From: Deltaproteobacteria bacterium
GTDB taxonomy: Bacteria; Desulfobacterota; Syntrophobacteria; Syntrophobacterales; Syntrophobacteraceae
DNA: 64,000 nucleotides
Assembly (NCBI GenBank): GCA_021780695.1
Contig: JAJXYD010000033.1
Coordinates: 159,046 to 223,045 of the forward strand
Reading direction: 5' to 3'
Each line of letters begins with the position of its first letter. Positions within the stretch are counted from its first letter, which is position 1. Shown here piece after piece: positions 1 to 6,876 of this stretch. The notes beneath the pieces were generated by a model. It was not told where the DNA came from and did not search any database. It worked only from the letters and a program-made list of their open reading frames with translations. A program made the translations under genes and the position numbers.

Positions 1-331
1 GGCCGAACTGATCGAAGAAGTTCATGTTGTTCATGAAGGAACTGGCTAGGCTGATTCGGGATGTTTCCATGGTTTTATTAAATTCCATCCCCAGGCCTAT
101 CAGTTCGCGTATTTTACTTCCTACTTCTCGCAAGCCCTCGTATATGACGACATACTTAAAGGCCCTAGTGAGAGCTTCACCAGCTCGTCCCATGGCGGTC
201 TCAAGCCGTCCGAATTCTCCGCTCATACCCGTGACGGCATTGGTAAGGTTGGCCTTGGCTTTGCCTAATCCCTCGTCCAATCCGACCGTACTGGCGCTAA
301 TCTCTACCCACGCCTGTCCTAGCAATGGCAT
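1..331 (-). CDS. Tail tape measure protein, N-terminal fragment (cut by window edge)
   Basis: The first 110 residues of a minus-strand reading frame are visible; the start codon is at 331 and the rest runs off the left edge. The stretch is helical, with alternating small and charged residues, and contains AKANLTNAVTGMSGEFGRL and EFNKTMETSRISLASSF, which resemble the beginning of siphovirus tape measure proteins (VGLDEGLGKAKANL-type opening). It directly follows the gp10-like gene and the tail chaperones G/GT, the normal place for the tape measure gene. Tape measure proteins set tail length and help DNA ejection. The identification rests on position and character, since most of the protein is missing. 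Confidence 0.75.
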   Translation of the reverse strand, partial: MPLLGQAWVEISASTVGLDEGLGKAKANLTNAVTGMSGEFGRLETAMGRAGEALTRAFKYVVIYEGLREVGSKIRELIGLGMEFNKTMETSRISLASSFMNNMNFFDQFG

Positions 332-343
332 CTTTGGATTCCT

Positions 344-727
344 TTAGTTGGGCATTTTGTCGGAAAAAGCGGTCACTATATCTTCGGAGGATGATTCGAG
401 TGATGGCCGAAGGAATGGCCGAGCAACCATTTTGGCGGTTCCAAACTCCACAAAACGGGCATAGAAGGCGTAACGGTTTCCTGCGATCACCTGCACTTTT
501 GCTCCCTTCTTGACCATTTGGTATCTAATGGACTTTTTGAGAGTCCCAGGAACCCTCCCGCTCCAATCTGGACCTCCCTTTTTTCTAAAGATTTCTTCAA
601 CACCCACACGACAAATGCTTTTGGATTTGCGTGCCACCAAGCGCCCTGCCTGTCGGAGAGCCTTCTTTCTGGCGCTCAAAACTTTCTTCATTACCGCTTT
701 GCCATGCCATTGGATGTCTGTGGCCAT
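344..727 (-). CDS. HK97 gp10-like tail/neck component
   Basis: 127 residues. The basic N-terminal helix, the central GTLKKSIRYQMVKKGAKVQV strand region and the C-terminal YARFVEFGTAKMVARPFLRP motif are the hallmark of the HK97 gp10 (tail-component / DUF646-type) family, which acts at the head-tail joint or in tail assembly. In HK97 relatives this gene usually sits among the neck genes before the tail tube; here it lies between tail chaperone GT (12 bases upstream) and the tape measure (12 bases downstream), an unusual place. The family call is firm, the exact role in this virion is inferred. Confidence 0.8.
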   Translation of the reverse strand: MATDIQWHGKAVMKKVLSARKKALRQAGRLVARKSKSICRVGVEEIFRKKGGPDWSGRVPGTLKKSIRYQMVKKGAKVQVIAGNRYAFYARFVEFGTAKMVARPFLRPSLESSSEDIVTAFSDKMPN

Positions 728-734
728 CTTGGTA

Positions 735-1022
735 TCAATTCTCCCCCATCTCCCGGAAATGGTTAAAAAGGGTGATGATCTTCAGAAAACATTGCTTGGG
801 GCTGTTTATCCCAAAGCGGTCGATATCCTCCCATACGGCCAGGTGGTTTATATCAATCACCTGGCCAAAGGAGGCTATCACTTGGTTTCGGACTAGAGGC
901 CATAGGCTTAATGCCTCACGGTTTTCAGGCATATACTCCGGCATACAATTGGCACATGTCGGGTTAGTGCCCATTATTTTGTGCGCTGTCCTGCATTCTC
1001 CGCAGTCTGGTTTACTGTCCAT
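735..1022 (-). CDS. Tail assembly chaperone T domain, probably made only as a G-T frameshift fusion
   Basis: 95 residues if started at the ATG at 1022, but that ATG has no Shine-Dalgarno sequence. Upstream, the frame stays open across the end of the preceding gene, where an A AAA AAC heptamer (1049-1043) lies directly before its TAA stop (1042-1040). A -1 slip there gives a GT fusion as in phage lambda. The N-terminal part has a CxxC...CxxC pair (CGEC, CANC) likely to bind zinc; the middle (PLVRNQVIASFGQVIDINHL) resembles small phage tail-chaperone/DUF1799-type proteins. GT fusions normally bind the tape measure and recruit tail tube subunits. Confidence 0.65.
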   Translation of the reverse strand: MDSKPDCGECRTAHKIMGTNPTCANCMPEYMPENREALSLWPLVRNQVIASFGQVIDINHLAVWEDIDRFGINSPKQCFLKIITLFNHFREMGEN

Positions 1023-1039
1023 CCGTTCTGCGGAGTCTA

Positions 1040-1489
1040 TTAGTTTTTTAGTTCGGCCTCGGCCTGTTCCTTTATGCGTTCCCTGAGAGAATTAAGCGAG
1101 GTCTCTAGCCACCGGGCGAAAACGGGAGAACCGTTTGCGAGTTTTAATTTATTGGCGCGCGTGCACGGAATAGCCTCCCCGTTTTTACCGATAAGGTTCC
1201 AATCCACAATGCAAAAATCGGTAATTTCATCCGCAAAGCCCACGGATTTCTTTTCATCGAAGTTGGACCCTATCACCCGATTGAGCGCGCGGGTTTCAGG
1301 GTTAACCTTGTGCTCGATAATTTCCTTTATCCCGAGCTTTTTCCTAAAATTCCTTACATCGTCATCCGAGGCAATGCGAAGGTCCACCCATTCATCGTAG
1401 GAAACGGCTCCCGTGTCCGGGTCTATCACCTTGGATTCGGGCCAATAAAATCTTGCAGCCGGGTTAAGGTCTTCGAGATCAAAAGACAT
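1040..1489 (-). CDS. Tail assembly chaperone G
   Basis: 149 residues. The frame extends to 1522, but the codons before M12 carry the ribosome-binding site (AAAGGAAG, 7 bases before ATG), so the start is 1489. It lies between tail tube and tape measure genes, as tail assembly chaperones do. The protein is mixed alpha/beta with a charged C-terminal helix ending RERIKEQAEAELKN. The last codons CTA AAA AAC TAA contain the canonical -1 slippery heptamer A AAA AAC, so a fraction of ribosomes should continue into the T domain below. No domain is recognised by residue pattern; the call rests on position plus the slip site. Confidence 0.72.
   Translation of the reverse strand: MSFDLEDLNPAARFYWPESKVIDPDTGAVSYDEWVDLRIASDDDVRNFRKKLGIKEIIEHKVNPETRALNRVIGSNFDEKKSVGFADEITDFCIVDWNLIGKNGEAIPCTRANKLKLANGSPVFARWLETSLNSLRERIKEQAEAELKN
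1043..1049 (-). promoter_or_regulatory. Programmed -1 frameshift site A_AAA_AAC (G to GT)
   Basis: The minus strand reads GAA CTA AAA AAC TAA in the frame of gene G. The heptamer A AAA AAC fits the X XXY YYZ rule exactly and is placed one codon before the stop. After a -1 slip reading goes on as CTA ATA GAC TCC GCA GAA CGG ATG into the downstream frame without a stop. This is the arrangement known for lambda G/GT. Confidence 0.8.
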
Positions 1490-1525
1490 GGTTTTCTTCC
1501 TTTCATAATAGCGGTTCGGCATGAT

Positions 1526-1562
1526 TTAAAAGGCCCCATTCCGGCCAATTCCGGTAGGGGCC
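1526..1562 (-). terminator. Rho-independent terminator after the tail tube gene
   Basis: On the minus strand a long stem GGCCCC-TA-CCGG / CCGG-AAT-GGGGCC is followed by TTTTAAA. It lies between the tail tube gene and chaperone G, so it would limit read-through and keep the tail tube mRNA more abundant than the distal tail genes. Confidence 0.7.
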
Positions 1563-1684
1563 ATGTGACAAATAAGTGGGTAAGGGAGCTGCGTTAAGAC
1601 GGCACCTTTCTCCCCGTAAAGGCACTCGCAACCACTACACGACCGGGCGAGGAGAGGCACCCGGTGGAGCGCGGGAAGAAATGT

Positions 1685-2116
1685 TTATTGCAGCGTTACC
1701 GGCCCCCCGCTTACCTTGACGGTAAAATCGGTCTGCAAGAGATTCGATTTATCCGCCTCCACCTTCCACGCGGTTACGAGCATGTAAGAGTTAGGGTAAT
1801 CGGTTAGATCAAGCTGAAAGCGTGACGTCGAGTCAATCATGAAAGCCAAATTCGTGAGCTGGCTATTCAGCATATTAGCCTGTTTCAATGCCGCTTGGCC
1901 GGTTGTGTCCGTTGCCACAAGAACGCCCGAAAACGTTATCTCGCCGCCGTCCTGGAGCCCAATCATGTATTCTTTCCATTGGTCTCCAAATTCCGTGCTG
2001 TCCAATAGATCGGCCTTCGCGCCCGGAATGGACCATTTGCCCATCCCGAGGACTTCCCACGTCCCGATCATAATCGCACAGTTCTTGCCAACTTTCTTGC
2101 CAGTGCTACCACTCAT
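1685..2116 (-). CDS. Major tail tube protein
   Basis: 143 residues from the ATG at 2116, which has AGGAAG 7 bases upstream; the frame reaches 2164, but those codons overlap the terminator hairpin at 2146-2184. The sequence is beta-rich, with GTWEVLGMGKWSIPGAKADL at the N terminus and a final strand FTVKVSGGPVTL, resembling siphovirus tail tube subunits, which form the hexameric rings around the tape measure. It is flanked on both sides by terminators (2146-2184 and 1526-1562), as expected for the most highly expressed tail gene, and is followed by chaperone G. Confidence 0.75.
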   Translation of the reverse strand: MSGSTGKKVGKNCAIMIGTWEVLGMGKWSIPGAKADLLDSTEFGDQWKEYMIGLQDGGEITFSGVLVATDTTGQAALKQANMLNSQLTNLAFMIDSTSRFQLDLTDYPNSYMLVTAWKVEADKSNLLQTDFTVKVSGGPVTLQ

Positions 2117-2145
2117 GTGGGTGCTTCCTTTCTGGTCGAAGCCAA

Positions 2146-2184
2146 TAAAAAACCCCACTCGCACACGGGCGCGGATGGGGTTTT
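2146..2184 (-). terminator. Terminator before the tail tube gene (bidirectional shape)
   Basis: AAAACCCCA (2149-2157) pairs with TGGGGTTTT (2176-2184). On the minus strand the stem is followed by TTTTTT. It separates the upstream glycosyltransferase gene from the tail tube gene; either a promoter lies in 2185-2354 or read-through supplies tail tube mRNA. No convincing promoter was found there. Confidence 0.7.
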
Positions 2185-2354
2185 GGATTAGTCCGCCAGA
2201 AACGAAACTGGCGGTAGATTAAAACGGTCTGGTGATGGAGTCTCTATGTTTCATGAATGCACCTCCGAAGTGCTCCGGTTTATGAGGTTTTTGCGGGAAG
2301 CGAGGTCCGGAAAACCTCGTTTTTGGGCGCGCTTCCCTATCCCGCAAAATCTGT

Positions 2355-3035
2355 CTATAAATCCTTTGAGCGTTTGTTCGCCAGTTCTTGAAGCTTGCAA
2401 TGGATGAAGTGAGTTTCCTCGGTCACCATCATGGCCGCGATATGGCCTACCTTGATGGAAGCATCTACGAAGATGCGTATGCCAGCCGCCTTGGCCTTTT
2501 CGCAAAAACTGACATCCTCGCCCACGAGTCTTAATTGCCCGTCTGGAAGCTCGTCTGCTCGAAACTCAAACCAAGGAGGCCTGATCCGATCAAAGACGCT
2601 CATGTTGATTAACATGCAGCCGCAGCCCGTAGCATCGACTTCCACCAAGTCCTTGTTGTGCCACTCGTGAATAGACATTGTCTCGTATAAAAACTGAGAA
2701 TCCCCCTCACTGTGTTTCAATAGGAGGGGATCAAAGGGAGGGTATCTACGATGAACTTTGGCGCATACGATATCGAGTCCCCGCGCAGCGTGGCAAAGCA
2801 ACTGTTCTATCGTATCGGGCGGGTAAGACTGGTCGGTATCCATCATGAGAAGATGGGTACATCCACTCTCCATCGCTTGCGCTGCGAGCGAGTTTCTAAC
2901 CTTGTCTATCGGCGCAGCACAGGGAAGGCGTGGCCGCAAATAGGTGAAAGCGGGTTTTCGCATTCGCACAAAGGAATCTAGAAATGTGGAATGGCAAAGG
3001 TCGTTTGTTAGGGGCAATCCAATTGCTAATTCCAT
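2355..3035 (-). CDS. GT-A fold glycosyltransferase (family 2-like), virion cargo gene
   Basis: 226 residues. The N-terminal half has the nucleotide-sugar fold with the metal-binding D-x-D (DTD, residues 66-68, in HLLMMDTDQSYP) and an acceptor-side segment around DATGCGCMLINMSVFDRI with a later GEDVSFCEKAKAAG element typical of GT2 enzymes. It would transfer a sugar from a nucleotide donor; the substrate is unknown. It lies within the tail module, downstream of the tail terminator gene and upstream of the tail tube, with its own hairpin on each side. Modification of virion proteins, or of the host surface, is inference from place only. Confidence 0.75.
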   Translation of the reverse strand: MELAIGLPLTNDLCHSTFLDSFVRMRKPAFTYLRPRLPCAAPIDKVRNSLAAQAMESGCTHLLMMDTDQSYPPDTIEQLLCHAARGLDIVCAKVHRRYPPFDPLLLKHSEGDSQFLYETMSIHEWHNKDLVEVDATGCGCMLINMSVFDRIRPPWFEFRADELPDGQLRLVGEDVSFCEKAKAAGIRIFVDASIKVGHIAAMMVTEETHFIHCKLQELANKRSKDL

Positions 3036-3049
3036 GGGGTTTCTCCTTA

Positions 3050-3080
3050 AAATAAAAATGCCTTCCCAAAAGAAGGTTGC
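3050..3080 (-). terminator. Short terminator-like hairpin between tail terminator and glycosyltransferase genes
   Basis: On the minus strand CCTTC-TTTTG-GGAAGG is followed by CATTTTTATTTT. The stem is only about 5-6 bp, so termination is probably partial; the downstream gene's ribosome site AAGGAG follows at once. Confidence 0.45.
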
Positions 3081-3113
3081 GATACTGCGAATTTCAAAAG
3101 GAGTGGGTAACGG

Positions 3114-3536
3114 TTAATTTTTCTGTAGCAAAATCCGGTACTGGACCATGTATTGCCAAATGCCGCCCTCGGTTTCATTATCTCTCAGGAGGTGACTTAA
3201 CTCCCGGAAACAGTAAATGCACTCGTAATCAGTGAGAGTTAGAATGGCTTGATGGTAAATTGCATCCAAATCGCTAAAATAATTACAGATGTTTAGCGAG
3301 GATTCGGAGTTATCAAAGATATTGAACTGAACTATGATGTTTTCCTCATCATCCGAAAAAGTCCAATCCGGTACATCTGATACGAGCTGAAAAACCGCAA
3401 AAGGGTAATTAGTGCCTTGTGGGGCGAAGGTGTTAAAAAGTTGACCACCGAGGTCGTTATAAATTGCGGTATTAACCGGAGGCGTGCCTGAGGTTGCCGC
3501 AAACTGGCCGTAAAGCGATTGGAAGAGGTCTTTCAT
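3114..3536 (-). CDS. Putative tail terminator / tail completion protein
   Basis: 140 residues with a mixed alpha/beta pattern: an N-terminal helix (MKDLFQSLYGQFAA), a strand series YPFAVFQLVSDVPDWTF, then EENIIVQFNIFDNSESSLN and a C-terminal MVQYRILLQ strand. This order resembles DUF3168 / lambda gpU-type tail terminator proteins, which cap the tail tube and join it to the head. It overlaps the end of the Zn-ribbon gene by 4 bases (ATGA). Position between head closure and tail tube supports the role. The family match is by eye. Confidence 0.55.
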   Translation of the reverse strand: MKDLFQSLYGQFAATSGTPPVNTAIYNDLGGQLFNTFAPQGTNYPFAVFQLVSDVPDWTFSDDEENIIVQFNIFDNSESSLNICNYFSDLDAIYHQAILTLTDYECIYCFRELSHLLRDNETEGGIWQYMVQYRILLQKN

Positions 3537-3763
3537 TCGATCCCCGCAATCTTGATAAGCGCCAAACGCATATCAGCCAGAATATCCCGGATATCTGCCA
3601 AAATATCCACCTGGCTCCCCTCGTCGTCCGGGTCGGGTTCATCTTCACTCCCGGGCCTTTCATCAAACTCTTCTCCGCACTCCATACACTTCCATCGTTG
3701 AGGGTTTTGGAAGGTTCCTATGTCCGCCAGTTCTTCATGGGTGCATCGGCTCATTTTGGCCAT
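3533..3763 (-). CDS. Small acidic Zn-ribbon protein
   Basis: 76 residues. CTHEELADIG plus CMECGEEF gives a Cys/His set suited to one zinc ion in the first half; the middle is very acidic (PGSEDEPDPDDEG) and the C terminus is a helix (ILADIRDILADMRLALIKI). It overlaps the glycosyltransferase upstream by 13 bases and the tail terminator downstream by 4, so it is translated with both. No function is recognised. Confidence 0.6.
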   Translation of the reverse strand: MAKMSRCTHEELADIGTFQNPQRWKCMECGEEFDERPGSEDEPDPDDEGSQVDILADIRDILADMRLALIKIAGIE

Positions 3764-4365
3764 CCTTGCCGTTGGCGTATACCGTAAAGCTGTTCATCGT
3801 GCGCCCAATTGCGTTCACAATAGACGCGCCTGTAATCCTTATCCCATGGAGCTTTACCGAAGAGAGGATGGATATGGTCTATCTGGGCTTTCTCAGCGTA
3901 GGCGTATCGGCCCATTTCGCGGCAACGCGTAGTAAGTTCAGAATCGCAGAAAGTATGCCGATATCCAGTATGGAAAAACTGTCCTCCCAAGAGAGGTAAC
4001 AGGCGTTTGTCAGCAAGCCAATGAGTCGCTAGGTGGCCCCTATGGACCCCATCGTTTAGGGCCACAAGGCCCCAACCGTCAGGAAGTGTTTCCATGGCAG
4101 CAAGGGAATTCGTCAGGAAGCCGGGCAATGGGATCGTATCGTCAGCCAGAAACATTACCAGATCAAAGGACGATTCTTCTGTGAGCCTTTTGACCATTCT
4201 CGGGACGCCTACCCGGTCGCTATCCTCTGCCGCTATAATTTCATAACAGTGTGGCGGCAATAGCGCTGCGCTCTTGATTGCCTCGACACAGCGCTCCATT
4301 CCGTCCTTTCTGATCCATGGGATTATGATTGAGACGGCTCCGAGGGAAATGCTGTCGGAAGTCAT
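3751..4365 (-). CDS. Second GT-A fold glycosyltransferase-like protein
   Basis: 204 residues. It begins SLGAVSIIIPWIRKDGMERC, a typical GT2 opening, continues with EIIAAEDSD and reaches an acidic ADD triad (residues 74-76, VMFLADDTIPLPGF) at the place of the D-x-D motif. The C-terminal half has conserved-looking Trp and His residues (HIHPLFGKAPWDKDYR) as seen in bacterial glycosyltransferases acting on surface sugars. It overlaps the methyltransferase gene by 4 bases (ATGA). The pair, plus the glycosyltransferase at 2355-3035, forms a sugar/methyl cargo set between head-closure and tail genes. Substrate unknown. Confidence 0.7.
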   Translation of the reverse strand: MTSDSISLGAVSIIIPWIRKDGMERCVEAIKSAALLPPHCYEIIAAEDSDRVGVPRMVKRLTEESSFDLVMFLADDTIPLPGFLTNSLAAMETLPDGWGLVALNDGVHRGHLATHWLADKRLLPLLGGQFFHTGYRHTFCDSELTTRCREMGRYAYAEKAQIDHIHPLFGKAPWDKDYRRVYCERNWAHDEQLYGIRQRQGWPK

Positions 4366-4811
4366 TTCACGGCCTCCAATCGAGCCAGGGTGTGGACAAT
4401 CTTTAGTTCGGCGCTGGTAACCTTGTCCTCAATCTGGCCCTTGAACTTAGCCTTAATCCCGTAGAGATTGCGGTGCGCATCGTCCATATAGTAGATCCAG
4501 GAATTCGAGTTCCAGAAGCTCAAATGCGTTGGGTCTTGAAACGCTCCACGCCCATCGGTTGAAGGCGTAAAGCTCACGAAGATTCCCCCAGGGCAAAGCA
4601 CCCGCCATATTTCCTCGATCACAAATACCGTCTTCCCCAAGGGAATATGCTCCAGGAAATCAAAAGCCCTGACCTCATCTACGGAATTATTGGGGTAGTG
4701 TAGCCCCTGTGTGATATCGCAAATTCGGTCGGGATGAACCTCATACCGGCTGTCGATATTGATGAAGCCGGTTAGGGGCCGGAAGCCGCTGCCAAGATTC
4801 AATTTATTCAC
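4362..4811 (-). CDS. Class I SAM-dependent methyltransferase
   Basis: 149 residues. LNLGSGFRPLTGFINID is SAM-binding motif I plus the acidic end of strand 2; the DEVRAFDFLEHIPLGKT segment is motif post-II/III, and VLCPGGIFVSFTPS is motif V-VI of the Methyltransf_11 class. The protein is short for the class and ends soon after the core, so the acceptor-binding part is small. It overlaps the head-closure gene upstream by 4 bases and the glycosyltransferase downstream by 4, which points to a shared pathway, perhaps methylation of a sugar added by the neighbouring enzymes. This last point is inference. Confidence 0.75.
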   Translation of the reverse strand: MNKLNLGSGFRPLTGFINIDSRYEVHPDRICDITQGLHYPNNSVDEVRAFDFLEHIPLGKTVFVIEEIWRVLCPGGIFVSFTPSTDGRGAFQDPTHLSFWNSNSWIYYMDDAHRNLYGIKAKFKGQIEDKVTSAELKIVHTLARLEAVK

Positions 4812-5152
4812 GATGCAGTCTCCTGTGGACTTGTTATTTCGAGACAGAGTAGGTCAATGTAGATGTGCCGTTCTTCAAAATCTATTGGTGCCGCGATGAT
4901 GTGAAAAACTCGGTTGTTGTAGACGATTCTCATGGCCGACGTAAGGCCCGATAGCCACCTGATTCGTATTTGGTGCGATATTTTAGATTGTGGCTCCATG
5001 GATTCCATGGTGAGCTTGCCCGCAGACCTTGGCCATATCGCTGCCCACACTTGGGCAAACTGTGTCCAGTTGACCGTATTGTTCCCCATTCCGTCGGGCG
5101 TCAGGGTCTTTTGCTGGATCTGAATGCGGTGCCTCAAGCTTCCTGCATCCAT
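4808..5152 (-). CDS. Head closure / head-tail adaptor protein
   Basis: 114 residues from the ATG at 5152, which overlaps the connector stop codon as TGATG and has GAGGG upstream. The sequence DAGSLRHRIQIQQKTLTPDG at the N terminus, the WAAIWPRSAGKL strand and the late RIVYNNRVFHIIAAP strand are typical of the phage head-tail adaptor (SPP1 gp16-like) family, which plugs the portal vertex after DNA packaging. It follows the connector gene as usual. Confidence 0.85.
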   Translation of the reverse strand: MDAGSLRHRIQIQQKTLTPDGMGNNTVNWTQFAQVWAAIWPRSAGKLTMESMEPQSKISHQIRIRWLSGLTSAMRIVYNNRVFHIIAAPIDFEERHIYIDLLCLEITSPQETAS

Positions 5153-5970
5153 CAAAAGCCCTCCCATCTGTAGTTGGCAAGAAGCGCTTCGACTGCATAG
5201 GGCAGTTGCGCCATTGATTTTTCGGTTAGGATGGGCTCGCGGTGCTCATACCATTGGGAAACCAGAAGAAGGATCGCCCTTCGGATGGGTTCGGGGATCA
5301 CAGAGGATGTGCCGCCGTAGCCGCACACAAAGCGGATGTCTACGGAGTTTCCGCGCTGGAGTTCGACATTCGGCCATTCCTGGCCTCTTTGTAAGACTAT
5401 GTGGGATCGAAAGTTCTCCTGTACCAAGGTGTAGGTCGTAGGGGGTACCACGTATTGCGTGTTCGTGTAATCCGTGTAGGTTATGGATGTTATTGACTGG
5501 ACGTGAGGCCGGTTGAGCGTGAAGCCTCGCAAGAGATGCCTTCGCCCCGTTCCTAACGGCTGAATCTCTCCGAGTGTTGCCCAATCAGAGATCCCGAAAC
5601 GCCACCAATGGAACTCTGAGGGGAAGTGGCTTTCAAATTGGTCCCAAGTCTGGGTGATAAGGGGCCCGCACATCTGTTCTACGTACTCGCGCGCGGCCAG
5701 GGCGTAGGAAGAAAGTAGCGCGCCTTCTTCTATAAGCTGCACGGTATCGTTGGCATCAAGCGCCGTGGCGACTGTGGCCTGGAATGTGTCCCCTGGCGCA
5801 CAGCCCGAATAGAAATAGTTCGCCACGCAAGAAACTATCTCATACCATTGGCCAATGGTCAGTGCCCCGGAGGATAGCACGGGCGCAACGATATCCAACC
5901 GACACTGTTGGAGGACCTCGGCCAAAGTCACTGGCTCTACGGCAGGAGGCGTGTTTAGTTGAAGTAGCAT
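5152..5970 (-). CDS. Head-tail connector protein (gp6-like) with an internal inserted segment
   Basis: 272 residues. The helical end (PEPIRRAILLLVSQWYEHRE) and the VEPVTLAEVLQQCRLD opening are hallmarks of gp6-like head-tail connectors, which form the ring below the portal. The family is usually 100-200 residues. Here about residues 32-83 (ALTIGQWYEIVSCV to ATALDANDTVQLIE) interrupt the link between the opening and the next helix; this stretch is beta-rich and looks like a small add-on module seen in other virion proteins. Start has no alternative upstream. It is followed without a gap by head closure. Confidence 0.8.
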   Translation of the reverse strand: MLLQLNTPPAVEPVTLAEVLQQCRLDIVAPVLSSGALTIGQWYEIVSCVANYFYSGCAPGDTFQATVATALDANDTVQLIEEGALLSSYALAAREYVEQMCGPLITQTWDQFESHFPSEFHWWRFGISDWATLGEIQPLGTGRRHLLRGFTLNRPHVQSITSITYTDYTNTQYVVPPTTYTLVQENFRSHIVLQRGQEWPNVELQRGNSVDIRFVCGYGGTSSVIPEPIRRAILLLVSQWYEHREPILTEKSMAQLPYAVEALLANYRWEGF

Positions 5971-6032
5971 TTTCCCCTGTACCTTGGCTGTTCGAATGGG
6001 CGAGAAGGTTTAGACCTCCCCGCCCAAAGAAC

Positions 6033-6320
6033 TTATTGGCCCGTTGTTTGCGCCTGAGCGGCCTCTGCTGTTTCCAGGTTTGTGGCGGCTTGCCGCAGTT
6101 CGGTTGCCGCGTCGACTAAGGCGGTAGCTGGCGTTTTAGCCGTACTGCCCTTGGCTGCTGCTTTACCTGTCGGGGCATCGGCAACCCTAACGGCCATGGA
6201 CCGCCAGATCCAAAACCGCGCGGAGTCCTCCCGAATCGTCTGTGTCGTTCCGGCCCTGTAGACGCCGCGGGAGTCCTTGTTATCGCAATCCACAAGAAAC
6301 TTTACTGTCCAGTTCTCCAT
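6033..6320 (-). CDS. Small phage protein with Ala-rich C-terminal helix
   Basis: 95 residues. The first half (WTVKFLVDCDNKDSRGVYRA) is a short beta domain; the second half is an Ala/Thr/Lys-rich linker and a helix ALVDAATELRQAATNLETAE. It lies between the capsid/decoration genes and the connector. No family recognised; small head-associated proteins are common here. Confidence 0.55.
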   Translation of the reverse strand: MENWTVKFLVDCDNKDSRGVYRAGTTQTIREDSARFWIWRSMAVRVADAPTGKAAAKGSTAKTPATALVDAATELRQAATNLETAEAAQAQTTGQ

Positions 6321-6348
6321 TAGCTCCCTCCGCTATCCACCGAACGGA

Positions 6349-6804
6349 TTAACCGTTCTGGATCGTGTCAGAGGTCATGGCGAACTTGGAAGCCGGGCCA
6401 TATTTGGGCTCAAGGTTTAGGGCTACGACGCCAGCAGGGCCTCCCGTGGTCCCGCAAGACAAGCCGAATTTAAGGTGCTGGTAAGTTTGCTCGGTGAGGT
6501 CCTCGGCCCTTATACCGATTTCGATTGTAGAGTCCGGGTTCGATGCAGAGGCGGCAAGAACGACTTCCTTTTGCACGCCCTGAGCATCTACAATAATCGA
6601 AGCATTGTTGCCCGAGGCATCGCACGCATAGGCGGCAAAGGTTATTGCGTCGCCCGTGTTGACGGCTCCAAGCTCCGCAATGCCTAAGACCTGATAGAAG
6701 TTCGACATATTGATGGGGGCGGTAAATTGCATCGCGGTGATCGTCTGCGGGGGCACGAGGCCCACGACAGAAACCTTTTCAGTTGCCAGGGAATTGGTGT
6801 CCAT
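6349..6804 (-). CDS. Putative virion decoration or minor head protein
   Basis: 151 residues, beta-rich, low in charge and rich in Ala, Gly, Thr and Asn. It begins with the QTITAMQFTAPINMSNFYQV pattern and repeats strand-turn units through AITFAAYACDASGNNASI and HLKFGLSCGTTGGPAG, resembling small proteins encoded directly after the capsid gene in many siphoviruses. It follows the capsid gene after a terminator. A role in decorating the capsid is plausible, not shown. Confidence 0.5.
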   Translation of the reverse strand: MDTNSLATEKVSVVGLVPPQTITAMQFTAPINMSNFYQVLGIAELGAVNTGDAITFAAYACDASGNNASIIVDAQGVQKEVVLAASASNPDSTIEIGIRAEDLTEQTYQHLKFGLSCGTTGGPAGVVALNLEPKYGPASKFAMTSDTIQNG

Positions 6805-6820
6805 GAGTTCTCTCCTTGTT

Positions 6821-6853
6821 AAAAAAAGAAAAGGGCGCCCGTTAAGACGCCCT
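6821..6853 (-). terminator. Terminator after the major capsid gene
   Basis: On the minus strand AGGGCG-tcttaacggg-CGCCCT is followed by TTTCTTTTTTT. Placed between capsid and the next gene, it would restrict distal expression and boost the capsid message. Confidence 0.7.
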
Positions 6854-6876
6854 GCAAGTGCTTTCGATTAAAGAGG

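Noticed and set aside
510..1086. Plus-strand frames opposite gp10 and chaperone genes
   Set aside because: They are antisense to genes with clear families and carry no features of their own.
2251..2505. Minus-strand frame overlapping the glycosyltransferase 3' end
   Set aside because: Low-complexity translation in a different frame from a well supported gene, with no ribosome site.
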